DNA of 64,000 bases from Micropterix aruncella (taxonomy: Eukaryota; Arthropoda; Insecta; Lepidoptera; Micropterigidae), in contig OX155974.1 of assembly GCA_944548615.1 (NCBI GenBank), positions 1 through 64,000 on the forward strand, read 5' to 3'. Position 1 is the first letter of the stretch, and every line of letters starts with the position of its first letter. The translations under genes and the position numbers were made by a program. Shown here in pieces: positions 45,041-49,995 of this stretch. The notes beneath the pieces were generated by a model, which worked only from the letters and a program-made list of their open reading frames with translations, ran no database searches and was not told the origin of the DNA.

Positions 45041-48000
45041 TAACGTACAAGAACAAAAAAATACAAGGACATGCATACTGTTGTACATGAGGAATAATTA
45101 AGAACAAACATTATAATAGCGAAAAACATAGCTCTATGGATATAAATATGCTAGCATATCCGAATGAGGCGAAATCGCACAACCAACTAGACCTAGAAGG
45201 TCTGTCTCTGGCTGTGCTGTGTTATACCAACTGTATTTTTGTAACTCGCGAACTGACGAAGGTGATCAATTTTAAATATTTCTAAATCTAACAAATGTGT
45301 TGTTTACACAAATTAAAGTAAAATTTAAAGTAGAAAAAAAAAATAATATATATGTATGCAATTAAGGGCTAAAAATAAAGTAAACTTTACATTATATACA
45401 ATAAATTTAAGTGGAAAATAAGTAATAATATATACAAATATATGAATAAACACTACATTCTAGTATATATGTTTAAGAAAATGATATGTAATATTGCACA
45501 ATTTTACAAATACATATTTTTTTTAAATATTCACCCTACAGTATTAATAAGGTCTTTAGTTTTTGAACGCCCAATATCTAGAAGCCAGTTTTTTACTTTA
45601 CCTTTAAAAGTTACATAATTTTTCACGTTTTTCGTGGTTTCACATAGTGAGTTATAAACTTTCGGGGCGATAAAAAAACATTGTCTTCGGGCAAATGTGC
45701 TTTTAACCTTTGGAATTGTGAAAAATTCCTTACCAGCATTTCTCGTTAAGTACAATTGTTGACTTCTTGCTCTGTACTCTTTAGTTTTGTGAAAGCTTAC
45801 AAGGCACTGCTTAATAAATAGCTGGCAGATATCCAAAACCTTAAACTCCGCAAAGAGGTGGTTTGAACTGTACCGAGGAGGCTTTTTGTTTATGACTCTT
45901 ATTAGTAACTTTTGTGCTTTTAATAGTCGGTCCATTGTTGTTTTTGTACATGAGCCCCACGCTATAATTCCATGCACCCATATACTTTGACCAAGAGCCA
46001 TATACACCATTCGCAGTGTTTCTTTACTCAGTACATTGACGAAACTTTGTTACTTAACGTTTCACAGTACATTTCAGTACAATCACGAAAATCACGAGTA
46101 GCAGTTATTATCACGCGTGAAAAAATACCAGTAACGTGATTGTTGCGTGATTTAAAATTGAGAATCACGCCCATCACTAACTTATAGTAATTGAAGGACA
46201 GTTCAGAAAAATATGTATTTATATATAATCGATTTGATACTGATATAATCGATCTGTATCTATATATTCTCATCACTACATATTCTCATACACTCTACAT
46301 ATTATTATTATTTATTTCCACATTACCAAATTTTATTTTAAAATGTACTTTCCCGCCCATTACACCCCTCTCCCAGCACCACAGAGGAATGCGGGTAGTT
46401 GCAGGTGACAGCTTCGACTGCAGTATTCTTCTTGCCGCTGAAGAAGGTGTCACGGGCTCCGAACCCATGTACAAAAAGAGATAAGCGCATTGCGCCATCT
46501 AGCTGTGGTAACAAACACTAAAAAAAATACAACCGAATTTATAACCTCCTTTTTTTGAAGTCGGTTAAATATACAAATAATTATAGTGTGATTACAAAAA
46601 TATAACTATAGCATCAAATTCATGCACCAACAGATTCCTGCCTCTACCAACATATGGTGTTGTGTCTAAATTTTAATTGTAACTGTAATTTTGGTTTTTC
46701 TAGGAAAACTGTTTTTTTTTATACGAATATATAGTCGTATATGTTCATAACAAACTAGTGGCGAGTTACAACAAACTGGATAGTGCGAAAATATTATCCG
46801 TTCTCAAATACATACTGTTGGGGAGGCGTGATTGCTTGTGTATGTGTGTGGGTGTGTGTGGGTGTGTATGTGTGTGTGCAGCAACGTCTAGAGTCCTAAG
46901 GGTTGGCATATGGCCACTACTCCGCTGAAGCAGATATTTAAACTTTTAAGAAATTTGCTAACCTCCATGCGGGCATAACTCCTTCCCTTGCACCCTATCC
47001 CTGCCGCTCGAGAGTGCGCTACTGTTCTAACTCGGTATACTGTGTTTTAGGTATGTGGTGCCGAAGCCCCGCGACCAGTGCTCGAAGGGCGAGCAGCTGA
47101 TCGTGACGTTTGCGGCCGGCTACATTGCGGGCGTGTTCTGCGCCATCGTCTCTCACCCCGCCGACACCGTTGTGTCTAAGCTGAACCAGGACAGCACAGC
47201 CACTGTTGGCTCCATTGTGGGCAAACTGGGCTTCGCGGGCGTGTGGAAGGGGCTCATGCCGAGGATCGTGATGATTGGAACGCTCACAGCCCTGCAGTGG
47301 TTCATCTATGACGCCGTCAAGGTACAAACCATTTTTTTTAAAAAGAAAATAAAGGCATAGTTCTGCGCTGCAGTGTAAAGTTTGTCGACCCCAGGCTGGT
47401 ATAACGATATGTGATCGCTCTTTCGGCCATGGGATGAGCGTAGAAGAGAGGTACCGGGAAAAGTAATCAACTAGCTGCCTAGCCCCCTGCCTACCGGTTT
47501 TGGAAGGATATCTCCGTCTGGAATTAATCATCAGGATACCTCCAACCTCCCGACTGGTCACATGTCCGAAGTCGCTTGCGCGGCCTCTACCTGCCGTATA
47601 TTCAGGGGTGATTCAGTTTGAACTGTCGCGGACCAAAGGTATCTTTTGCCCGGTTCTGAATTCAGGATCTGATAGACTAATGGTCACCACCATAATCCAC
47701 CCCCACCGCTTAGGAGACAGTATATTTCCATAGTCTCCAGACTCCTTCAGCAATTAGTCAAGAGTGCACAACCAATTGGCATCGCCGACCGGTGCGCAAA
47801 CCGCTCAGTAGCGCCGGGAGGCAATACCCAGGAGAAACTGATCAACCGGCCGTGAGGCCTGAGACACGATAGTCTTAACCAGGGTAGCCTTCCGCATGAG
47901 GAGGCTACTGCGGGCCGACACTCGCGCCCTGACTTCCAGTTGCAACCAGATTATTTTGTACGATTTGTACGATTGCATAAGCATCATGCATTGTTCGTCT

Positions 48001-48538
48001 ACGATCTGCAACAATAGCTTCTCGCACTTTTGCGATGTTTTCTGGTGTTGTGTTTGTTGACGGTCGTCCTGGACGCTCTTCGTCCTGAACGCTCCACATT
48101 TTTATTTTTACTTTTTCGCATAGCACCCTCGCCAAATGCTTCCACAAGCATGCGATGGGTTTCTACAGCAGTTTTTTTAAAACTTGAAGCAAAATTTGAT
48201 GCATCACTATCTCCTGATGCAGGCTATTTAAAATCTGCCATTTGAAAAATGGCCGATACACTAAAATACAATGTTGCACAACCGCACAAAACTCAACAAT
48301 GCATCCACTCAGCTGCACGGCCATTGGCACACTGATTCACAAAGAGTACTGTTAGCCACATCTACCGGCCGCAATGGTTCGCACGCGACATTCAAATTCC
48401 CCGAACTTTTGGCTAGCCTCTCGTAAAATATACTCTTTTTTTTTGCAGGTTTACCTGAGGATGCCGCGCCCGCCGCCACCCGAAATGCCTGCATCCATGA
48501 AGCAACGACTAGAAGAAGAGGCCAAGAAGGCCAAGTGA
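17309..48538 (+). CDS. SLC25A3: Mitochondrial phosphate carrier, whole gene (7 coding exons, 360 aa)
   Basis: An inner-membrane carrier that imports inorganic phosphate with protons into the matrix for ATP synthesis; a member of the SLC25 family with three tandem repeats of two helices each. The joined exons total 1083 bases and every phase fits. The three carrier signatures are present: PLDLVK (repeat 1), SPMEAAK (repeat 2) and HPADTV (repeat 3), plus the family-typical KYFALCG, GLAKGWAPTF, LWLRQIPYTMMKF and TLTALQWFIYD. Length and order match animal phosphate carriers. Introns of 7029, 8532, 3247, 3504, 6708 and 1127 bases are filled with transposons; none interrupts an exon. A leader exon may end at 10178. 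Alternative exons, known in vertebrate homologues, were not seen. Confidence 0.93.
17594..18269 (+). mobile_element. MITE family A, long form (676 bp)
   Basis: It has the same TTAA-CCCTTGGAGTA left end and ACTCAACGGG-TTAA right end as the short copies. After GAAGTGAAAAAA it holds about 350 extra bases (17830-18180) not seen in them. The extra part includes a donor-like CGTAAGTAAAAC on the minus strand and a TTGACGTTTCGGG stretch, as if it retained or captured 5' gene sequence. Lies in carrier intron 1. Confidence 0.75.
18270..18700 (+). repeat. Repeat family F, split by a retroposon
   Basis: 18343-18364 plus 18504-18690 match 41468-41650 (AAACTGCCCAGAGAGCAT, CTTCATAAAGTAGAAGCTAT, CAAACAAAAGCAATA). 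The interruption is the retroposon at 18365-18503. The nature of family F is unknown; no ORF. Confidence 0.65.
18365..18503 (+). mobile_element. GC-rich retroposon (family G), short 3' piece with 14-base TSD
   Basis: Flanked by TGCCCAGAGAGCAT at 18351-18364 and 18504-18517. The copy at 41468 shows the unoccupied site. It contains the shared 3' end AACGACTAATCGTTAAAACG ... GTTGTAGTTGACACCGCAAGA. 139 bases, 5'-truncated. Confidence 0.8.
18826..19091 (+). mobile_element. Retroposon family G, 5'-truncated copy
   Basis: It starts GGGAGAGGACCGCGCAAGCG and ends GTTGTAGTTGACAACTC-like (here GCTGTAGTTGACAACTCTAG). It matches the 3' 40 percent of the full copies at 20386-21036 and 39200-39876. Confidence 0.75.
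19096..19196 (+). mobile_element. RLE LINE fragment (zinc-knuckle region)
   Basis: TGTAGCAATATCCCTTGCAC and ACACTTACCGCCATGACAAA match the coding region of the copy at 13511-14424, with a deletion between them. Only about 100 bases. Confidence 0.65.
19480..19602 (+). pseudogene. THAP-domain fragment
   Basis: Met 19480 opens RKLCFVPKCKTATTN and RKLFFLVP, the first half of a C2CH THAP zinc-binding DNA-recognition domain (CX4C, then the KLF..VP strand). It stops at codon 41, before the invariant Trp and the final Cys-His. THAP domains occur in P-element-like transposases and host factors. Broken. Confidence 0.6.
19996..20293 (+). mobile_element. Long-TIR MITE (family E), copy 1
   Basis: 298 bases; begins GGGCTCGATTGCGTTTCTTC and ends with the near complement (CAAAGAAACGCAATCGGGCCC). 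The inverted match extends with gaps for roughly 75 bases from each end. Second copy at 40357-40654. Superfamily unknown; non-coding. Confidence 0.75.
20386..21036 (-). mobile_element. Retroposon family G, full copy with 12-base TSD
   Basis: GCAAAATACACA occurs exactly at both borders (20374-20385 and 21037-21048). Read on the minus strand it begins GGGAGCTAATGGGCCC and ends GTTGTAGTCGACACCGCAAGA, 651 bases. GC-rich, with no convincing ORF and no poly(A). 5'-truncated relatives keep the same 3' end, as expected for target-primed reverse transcription. Confidence 0.8.
21270..21654. other. Unassigned stretch with a short direct repeat
   Basis: No gene seen. CAAACCCCTGAAA preceded by GTCGTT occurs twice, about 35 bases apart (21312 and 21347). 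The rest is AT-rich intron 1 sequence. Confidence 0.4.
21663..22481 (+). mobile_element. hAT element copy 1 with 8-base TSD
   Basis: Termini CAGGGTTGGC and GCCAACCCTG, flanked by CTAGCAAG on both sides (21655-21662, 22482-22489). Eight-base duplications are diagnostic of hAT. Near both ends the string TTTTCGGG or its complement recurs. Around 22195-22266 a plus frame reads CPVSSASTERLLNIWNGVE, the hAT C-terminal dimerisation motif. An LTR-like block lies inside. Confidence 0.85.
21859..22152 (+). repeat. LTR-like block inside the hAT element
   Basis: It begins TGTAACACGAAGG and ends CACGTAACA, with AATAAA near 22092. It resembles a solo LTR of a Gypsy-type retrotransposon. The same block is inside the other hAT copy (25381-25718), so it was present before hAT spread. 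No flanking duplication visible. Confidence 0.45.
22658..22929 (+). pseudogene. RLE LINE coding fragment
   Basis: It matches the endonuclease coding region of 13511-14424 from GAAAGTATCCTCCAAACCCC to CCACGAGTA. Frame breaks are near 22715 and in-frame stops near 22866. No 3' end is retained. Confidence 0.7.
22961..22995. repeat. Perfect 16-base hairpin carrying TTAA at both ends
   Basis: GGTTAAGGCCGTTGCC, spacer AAG, then its exact complement. The right arm runs into the TTAA-CCCC terminus of the family D element. Confidence 0.9.
22990..24393 (+). mobile_element. Large TTAA-site element (family D), 1.4 kb
   Basis: The left end is TTAA-CCCCTCCTCTCGCGAAG and the right end GGAGTGAGCGGG-TTAA. 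The interior is AT-rich and non-coding, and shares 1.2 kb with 41665-42860. The first 150 bases also match the short element at 6130-6349 and resemble the interior of MITE A. It ends 46 bases before carrier exon 2. Confidence 0.7.
24440..24548 (+). CDS. SLC25A3: Phosphate carrier exon 2
   Basis: Acceptor TTTGTGTAG, then TRTIAAAAAVVPVEDSCEF and KYFALCGLGGVLSCG, donor GTAAGT at 24549. It ends after the first base of a Gly codon (phase 1), completed by GC at 33081. A family D element ends only 46 bases upstream. Confidence 0.9.
24601..24671 (+). repeat. Penelope pseudo-LTR fragment
   Basis: TAAATAGGATAAAACGAATTTACCGCG and TGTAGCACCCGACGTTTGCG match the left arm of the Penelope-like element at 15755. 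Only about 70 bases. Just downstream, GCGCATCAACTCGAGAAC occurs twice (24725, 24762). Confidence 0.6.
25089..25938 (-). mobile_element. hAT element copy 2 (inverted) with 8-base TSD
   Basis: CAGGGTTGGC at the left, GCCAACCCTG-type right end, flanked by GTCCATGA on both sides (25081-25088, 25939-25946). The same family as 21663-22481 in opposite orientation, 850 bases. Includes the LTR-like block 25381-25718, here with a short internal expansion around GCCAATACT. Confidence 0.88.
25381..25718 (-). repeat. LTR-like block inside hAT copy 2
   Basis: TGTTACGTGGATAGGCAGCA to GTAGTGTTACA; the inverted counterpart of 21859-22152. It is longer because of repeats of GCGCCAATACT near 25550-25600. Confidence 0.45.
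26167..26481 (-). mobile_element. MITE family A, inverted copy
   Basis: TTAA-CCCCTTGAGTATGATACG at the left and TACTCCAAGGG-TTAA at the right. Its subterminal repeat reads ATGATACGACCA.ATCTGGTT, like the 17594 and 43759 copies, so it belongs to the same subfamily. Confidence 0.85.
26525..27880 (+). repeat. ACTCGCTGCGA-rich repeat holding an RTE LINE
   Basis: 26530-26790 and 27785-27880 contain several ACTCGCTGCGAG-like words in both orientations, with an inverted match of GAGTACTCGCTGCGA near both ends. It looks like an inverted-repeat element into which the RTE fragment inserted. Exact ends are unclear. Confidence 0.45.
26780..27566 (+). pseudogene. RTE/BovB-type LINE reverse transcriptase, C-terminal part
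   Basis: It begins LRFADDTTN (the FADD box), then after a frameshift HMNRSKTKLMF, VYLGSMICNDG, YASETWTL. After an in-frame stop it continues in another frame as RLSTVCMRRVLQFFGHVARR and GRSPARWNDL. These are hallmark RTE C-terminal motifs. At least two frame breaks and stops; inactive. Confidence 0.8.
27898..28195 (-). pseudogene. mariner/IS630-type transposase C-terminal fragment
   Basis: The minus-strand frame 28191-28006 reads AMLERVYANFQERLQHCINDF and HHMPDVIF, the end of DDE_3-type transposases common in insects. The left border TA-CAGGGTGCGGCAG looks like a terminus with a TA target. The catalytic region is absent. Confidence 0.55.
28301..28386 (-). mobile_element. RLE LINE fragment fused to another LINE
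   Basis: 86 bases identical in kind to the endonuclease region of other RLE copies (TTGATTCCCATGGAACAGTT ... GGACGCAGGGCTGTGCA). It joins RNase H LINE sequence at 28387 without a gap. Confidence 0.75.
28387..28716 (-). pseudogene. LINE RNase H domain fragment
   Basis: The minus-strand frame reads LKFVSDSASVLQALAKNTIN to WIKGHSDSLGNDAADELAKR, the third and fourth parts of a ribonuclease H active site (D, then H...D). The same element is at 34833-35765. The open frame 28640-28296 runs across the junction into the antisense of the RLE piece. Confidence 0.8.
28741..29111. other. Unassigned stretch
   Basis: No gene or repeat recognised between the RNase H fragment and the next RLE LINE copy. Confidence 0.4.
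29112..29972 (-). mobile_element. RLE LINE, degraded copy
   Basis: The 3' untranslated region starts at about 29112 (plus strand) and coding similarity extends to GGTTACTGGGATCTGGAAG near 29972, which is the same 5' limit as 33478-34341 and nearly that of 13511-14424. Several frameshifts; no long ORF in the sense direction. Confidence 0.8.
30075..30668 (-). mobile_element. Retroposon family G, nearly full copy
   Basis: Read on the minus strand it lacks only the first 30 or so bases of family G (the GGGAGCTAATGGGCCC end) and finishes GTTGTAGTTGACAACTC. GAGTTCGAGGTCGCTTGCGC and TCGCGGACCACGGCATCCTT are shared with the other copies. Confidence 0.75.
30669..31455 (+). pseudogene. LINE RNase H and C-terminal region (different family)
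   Basis: It reads WRTDGSKSRLDVGCGIYGE, FQAEVYAI, IYIHSDSKAALMALAS and GIEGNEKAYELAKTGAKG in shifting frames. This is a complete RNase H pattern (D, E, D, N/D region) followed by a C-terminal region ending FLNDTRLSAEL and a stop at about 31453. Clearly different from the element at 34833. At least three frame breaks. Confidence 0.75.
31456..31970. other. Unassigned stretch of carrier intron 2
   Basis: No gene recognised. GAAGCA/AGAAGCA words repeat at 31650-31682. Confidence 0.4.
31975..32975 (+). mobile_element. LINE 3' end with (TAAA)n tail
   Basis: Around 32060-32340 the frame reads RRPTRQVIQNSLIIPRMKTS, FGQRHYSFIAPRFYNLI and FKNKLKKWLSNY, the C-terminus of CR1/Jockey-type polymerases. 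A 600-base AT-rich 3' untranslated region ends in AAATAAATAAATAAAAT at about 32942-32973. The tail lies about 100 bases before exon 3. Confidence 0.7.
33081..33250 (+). CDS. SLC25A3: Phosphate carrier exon 3 (first carrier signature)
   Basis: Acceptor TTTTTGTCAG; encodes ITHTAIVPLDLVKCRLQ and GLAKGWAPTFIGYSLQ. PLDLVK is the first PX(D/E)XX(K/R) carrier signature. Donor GTAATT at 33251. A LINE tail ends about 100 bases upstream. Confidence 0.95.
33478..34341 (-). mobile_element. RLE LINE copy with long ORF
   Basis: Same 3' end as the other copies (ACAAACAGAGGTGCCATGG at the left). Coding similarity extends to GGTTACTGGGGTCTGGAG near 34341. 5'-truncated. Lies in carrier intron 3. Confidence 0.85.
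33620..34231 (-). CDS. RLE LINE endonuclease region (203 aa open frame)
   Basis: Same product as at 13514-14266, beginning after the zinc knuckle: RPDITLYS, ALIVELTVPWKS, YKLNKYHDLANA and LWLRRGSERVVR are visible. Conservative replacements relative to the other copies (for example WES to WKS). Fragment only; no polymerase. Confidence 0.7.
   Translation of the reverse strand: MALDQRRYTYRHDKILTVIREVISLSVARVNESLTVSSKPPIQFVRDGSKGKKHLTTKPFSIIEKASDCILEANSVSKQYKFPESLGCTALRPDITLYSLSRKVALIVELTVPWKSNMSKDLEYKLNKYHDLANAVTRNGFTVHLHAVEVGAHGLPAKSLFHLFKDLGLSRKIINTFLEKLSKTAICASQILWLRRGSERVVR
34343..34832. other. Unassigned stretch of carrier intron 3
   Basis: No gene recognised. The start (AATCTCCGAAACTAATCATC ... 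ATAGGCTATATTTTATT) resembles wording common in insect non-LTR tails, but no element could be delimited. Confidence 0.4.
34833..35765 (+). mobile_element. LINE 3' part: RNase H plus CCHC knuckle, (AACT)n tail
   Basis: From 34853 the frame reads VRIYTDGSK, IFQAECIGI, LKFVSDSASV and KGHSDSLGNDAAD, a full RNase H active site. A second frame (to 35678) carries CRGCMEEEETPQHVLMEC, a CCHC knuckle, and ends FWDSLGWLK. The 3' end is AATTAACTAACTAACTAG. RNase H plus a terminal knuckle points to the I/R1/LOA part of the LINE tree. Broken by stops near 35328. Confidence 0.8.
35770..36004. other. Stretch between two convergent LINE tails
   Basis: It ends CAAAGCGAAGCCGCGGGCAA, wording common at ends of insect RTE-like elements. 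The following GCAACAGCTAGTT (36005-36017) is the left target duplication of the next LINE. Confidence 0.4.
36018..36395 (-). mobile_element. Truncated RNase H LINE with 13-base TSD
   Basis: Flanked by GCAACAGCTAGTT at 36005-36017 and 36396-36408. On the minus strand it holds the last ~95 codons (VTDSPLCRGCMEEKETPQHV ... WDSLVWLE) and the tail (AACT)n. The same family as 34833-35765, facing it. It ends about 90 bases before carrier exon 4. Confidence 0.9.
36498..36659 (+). CDS. SLC25A3: Phosphate carrier exon 4
   Basis: Acceptor TGTTTCAG; encodes GLCKFGLYEVFKVQYG to LAASASAEFFADIALSP and MEAAK, which carries the second signature. Donor GTAAGA. A truncated LINE with a 13-base target duplication ends about 90 bases upstream (36408). 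Confidence 0.95.
36741..36930 (+). repeat. ATTT and ATT microsatellite-like tract
   Basis: (ATTT)n at 36741-36768 followed by degenerate TATTATTCTA repeats to about 36930. Directly left of the next RLE LINE 3' end. Confidence 0.7.
36955..37761 (-). mobile_element. RLE LINE copy in carrier intron 4
   Basis: The 3' end is at the left (ACAAACGGAGTTGCCATGG) and coding similarity reaches the zinc-knuckle region near 37761. The open frame 37394-37092 gives ALIVELTVPWESNIPKDHE and the C-terminus. A frameshift near 37440 splits it from the upstream half. Confidence 0.8.
37774..37835 (+). repeat. MITE E fragment
   Basis: CAAACGAGACAGTGAAATAC and GTTAGAGCG match the arms of MITE E (19996, 40357). About 60 bases. 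Confidence 0.5.
37906..38650 (-). pseudogene. LINE polymerase C-terminal remnant
   Basis: The minus-strand frames read GKALSRVNQTMDLGVTFDSR and NSYELLGFVMRSMRQF, then after a frameshift RRDWLSICHIYKLLRGFVDN and RRIGLFVPANYYRARTRI. This is the thumb and C-terminal region of Jockey-like LINEs. It abuts the mariner fragment at 38651. Confidence 0.65.
38651..38950 (-). pseudogene. mariner transposase N-terminus
   Basis: The minus-strand reading starts MSNFVPNHQHLREVLIFFF near 38946 and, after frame breaks, reaches MPKSFEDAELEALLDEDPYQ and TQEELASALGVT. These are the two helix-turn-helix regions of canonical mariner transposases. The DDD catalytic domain is missing, replaced by LINE sequence. Confidence 0.8.
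39013..39100. repeat. 23-base perfect inverted repeat (hairpin)
   Basis: GCTGGTCGATTTTGACATAT(CCA) at 39013-39035 and its exact complement at 39078-39100, with a 42-base loop. It lies just outside the start of the mariner transposase and may be a doubled or inverted mariner terminus. Confidence 0.85.
39200..39876 (+). mobile_element. Retroposon family G, full copy with 15-base TSD
   Basis: TATATAAAACCTATA at 39185-39199 and 39877-39891. It begins GGAAGCTAATGGGCCC and ends GACAACTC followed by a short (TA)n tail, which marks that side as the 3' end. About 670 bases in carrier intron 4, with no ORF worth calling. Confidence 0.88.
40164..40342 (+). CDS. SLC25A3: Phosphate carrier exon 5
   Basis: Acceptor CTGTTGCAG; encodes VRIQTMPGFANTLREALPK to LWLRQIPYTMMKFACFEK and VELLY, ending with two bases of a Ser codon at donor GTAAGT. 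A long-TIR MITE begins 15 bases after the exon. Confidence 0.95.
40357..40654 (+). mobile_element. Long-TIR MITE (family E), copy 2
   Basis: It begins GGCCCGATTGCGTTTCTTTG and ends GAAGAAACGCAATTGAGCCC; flanked by AATA on both sides (40353-40356, 40655-40658). The arms pair with gaps over about 75 bases. It starts 15 bases after exon 5, so its fold could lie next to the donor. Confidence 0.75.
40728..40742 (+). repeat. Poly(C) run of 15
   Basis: Fifteen C in a row (G-run on the minus strand) in carrier intron 5. Confidence 0.95.
40890..41035 (+). repeat. TG-rich low-complexity tract
   Basis: Degenerate GTGTG with occasional A, C or T. A related tract lies at about 46830-46882 in the same intron. 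Confidence 0.85.
41154..41467 (+). mobile_element. MITE family A, intact copy
   Basis: 314 bases, TTAA-CCCTTGGAGTAAATGG to ACTCAACGGG-TTAA; nearly identical to 2487-2800. Inserted at the left edge of a repeat F copy. Lies sense in carrier intron 5. Confidence 0.88.
41468..41650 (+). repeat. Repeat family F, uninterrupted copy
   Basis: GTAACAAACTGCCCAGAGAG through CAATCAGACTAATTTGG matches 18343-18690 without the retroposon. It is the empty-site reference for 18365-18503. Confidence 0.75.
41665..42860 (+). mobile_element. Family D element, 5'-deleted copy
   Basis: It follows 23090-24390 throughout (ATACAGTTATGTT, TTTGCATACAAAAATATTTA, AAATCACACCAGAACTTT) and ends GAGCGTCCCGAGCGGGT without an intact TTAA. 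The left TTAA terminus is lost. Confidence 0.7.
42861..43758. other. Unassigned AT-rich stretch of carrier intron 5
   Basis: No gene recognised. Ends in an (AAATA)n tract at 43671-43695 that could be the tail of an unidentified retroelement. Confidence 0.4.
43759..44072 (-). mobile_element. MITE family A, inverted intact copy
   Basis: TTAA-CCCCTTGAGTATGATACG to TACTCCAAGGG-TTAA, 314 bases. Nearly identical to 26167-26481. Confidence 0.88.
44369..46179 (+). mobile_element. hAT element (second family) with 8-base TSD, holding a LINE
   Basis: Termini TAGTGATGGGTGTGAT and ATCACGCCCATCACTA, flanked by ACTTATAG on both sides (44361-44368, 46180-46187). ATCACG-type words recur near both ends. A minus-strand LINE (45000-46027) splits it. 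Non-coding otherwise. Confidence 0.85.
45000..46027 (-). mobile_element. LINE 3' end nested in hAT, (TAAA)n tail
   Basis: The tail is (TTTA)n on the plus strand at 45003-45042. The open minus frame 46010-45531 reads LLKAQKLLIRVINKKPPRYS, ARRQCFFIAPKVYNSL and FKGKVKNWLLDIG, a CR1/Jockey-type C-terminus. 5'-truncated. Confidence 0.8.
46188..47050. other. Unassigned stretch of carrier intron 5 with TG tract
   Basis: No gene recognised. TG-rich at 46830-46882. It ends in the branch and polypyrimidine region of the exon 6 acceptor. Confidence 0.45.
47051..47321 (+). CDS. SLC25A3: Phosphate carrier exon 6 (third carrier signature)
   Basis: Acceptor TGTGTTTTAG; encodes YVVPKPRDQCSKGEQLIV, AGYIAGVFCAIVSHPADTVV and TLTALQWFIYDAVK. 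HPADTV is the third signature. Donor GTACAA at 47322. Clearly more GC-rich than its introns. Confidence 0.95.
47390..47945 (-). mobile_element. Retroposon family G, diverged copy
   Basis: It shares blocks with the other G copies: GAAGTCGCTTGCGCGGCCTC, TGTCGCGGACCAAAGG, CCGGTGCGCAAACCGC, CCCAGGAGAAACTG. Much more diverged, so an older subfamily. Lies in carrier intron 6. Confidence 0.6.
47960..48150 (-). pseudogene. mariner-type transposase helix-turn-helix fragment
   Basis: The minus-strand frame reads WSVQDEERPGRPSTNTTPEN and KVREAIVADRRRTMHDAYAI, the conserved linker (GRPS) and second DNA-binding helix region of mariner-like transposases. A different family from that at 38651. Confidence 0.7.
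48449..48538 (+). CDS. SLC25A3: Phosphate carrier exon 7 (stop codon)
   Basis: Acceptor TTTTTTTTGCAG; encodes VYLRMPRPPPPEMPASMK and a charged tail EEEAKKAK, stop TGA at 48536-48538. The PRPPPPEMP motif is typical of phosphate carriers. Confidence 0.93.
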   Translation, partial: VYLRMPRPPPPEMPASMKQRLEEEAKKAK

Positions 48539-48584
48539 AGCAGCTGATAGTCCAATCAATTTTAGCAAAGACCTAACTTATTGA

Positions 48585-48590
48585 AATAAA
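48585..48590 (+). terminator. Polyadenylation signal of the phosphate carrier gene
   Basis: AATAAA 47 bases after the stop codon; further AATAAA words follow at about 48601-48617, giving a short 3' untranslated region. Confidence 0.6.
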
Positions 48591-48918
48591 TAACAAAAAA
48601 TAAATGAAATAAATAAACCGCAACTTCCAATCGGTCGCCACGAAAAAGTATTATAATTCCCTTCGAATTCCAGAATTGAATTGGTTCAATTCTAACAGCA
48701 ATATACCCTTTTGTAGATTGTAGTTTAGGTCGTTAATCAAAATTGAGAAATGTATATTTTTTCCGTATTTTTTTTGGTTCTAAGCGTATACAGCACGTCG
48801 TGATTTTGTGTTACCTATGCTGCGTAGGATGCGTCGATATTATTTGAAATATAATATTTATTTTTATTTCGGATTTGTGTTTTTTCTTCTATCGTCTGGA
48901 TGAGCTGCAAGAACTTAA

Positions 48919-49590
48919 TTGCTTCCCCAAATGAGGGATAGATTTGACTGTGTACCTATAAAACGTCTGACTCACAAGATGGAACACTTCGGAATCCGTG
49001 GAAAGTTACTGGCGTGGATGCAAGACTTTCTAACTGGTACGACGTTCACAGTGAGAGTTGGAGAATGTCATTCTGAACCGAATAAAGTCCTCAGTAGAGT
49101 CCCCCAAGAATCCCATTGCTGGGTTCTATTGCATTTGGTATATTCCTGACTGACCTAAATGCAATTATGGAATTAGATTTTGCTATATTTGTTGCCGACG
49201 ACACCAAGTTTTTCACAAACCCACTCATAGCTCACCAGAACATCCAGGACAGCCTTAACTTTACAGTGCATTAGACCAATGAATGGCTGCTTTCTCTCAA
49301 TGCAGATAAATGCTCTGACCTATCTCGAATACTCCTACCAGGTATGGAATCCTTAATTTCGGAAGGATATAGAGCACCTGGAAAGAGTTTAGAGAAGAGC
49401 ACAAATTTGGTGCTATCGCTGAGGAACAAACCATACGAAGTACGACTGAAGGAACTTCGCCCGACAACATTAGAGGAACGTAGGCAGCGAGGAGCCCTAA
49501 TAAAAAGCTACAAAATGCTTCATGGTTATTACAGGTCCCGCAGCAAAAGCTGGCACGTTCACAGTACTCACACTAATGCAATGTCGTGAC
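48919..49590 (+). pseudogene. CR1-like LINE polymerase remnant
   Basis: It reads FDCVPIKRLTHKMEHFGIRG, KLLAWMQDFLTGTTFTVRVG and VLSRVPQES (a mutated VPQGS). In a shifted frame it has VADDTKFF, the FADD-type active site with F replaced by V. Large internal deletions and stops. Confidence 0.75.
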
Positions 49591-49995
49591 GCGCGACGTG
49601 ACTTTCACTGGATGCGCATCATAAAAAGTCTTTCCGTCTCTCTTGCTTGCGGTCAAGCTTATGAGTATGAAGGAGACCGTATTTTGTTACTGTTCAAACA
49701 GCTTGACATACAGAGTGTTCTTTTTTCGCATTCGAGTTATAACCGAATTAAAACACAGTTAGCTGGATATTTGACGTCTTTTTAGTGTATTATTAGCCCA
49801 TGAACGGCTAGTATTAGTAATTCAACTAACAAAATTATTTCGATTGCTAATCTAGATAGTAGCAAAGTTACCTTAATGCCATTTTAGTCAAGCATGCGGT
49901 AAATGTTTTCTGTTTACGGTAATAAAATAAAACGACGTTATTGGCAATAACCGCTTTGTCGTCAATTTGAGACATTTAATATGTACGTACAATAA
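49591..49995. other. Unassigned stretch
   Basis: No gene recognised. Confidence 0.4.

Noticed and set aside
47019..47561. Minus-strand ORF of 180 aa
   Set aside because: Antisense of carrier exon 6, GC-rich, no recognisable domain.
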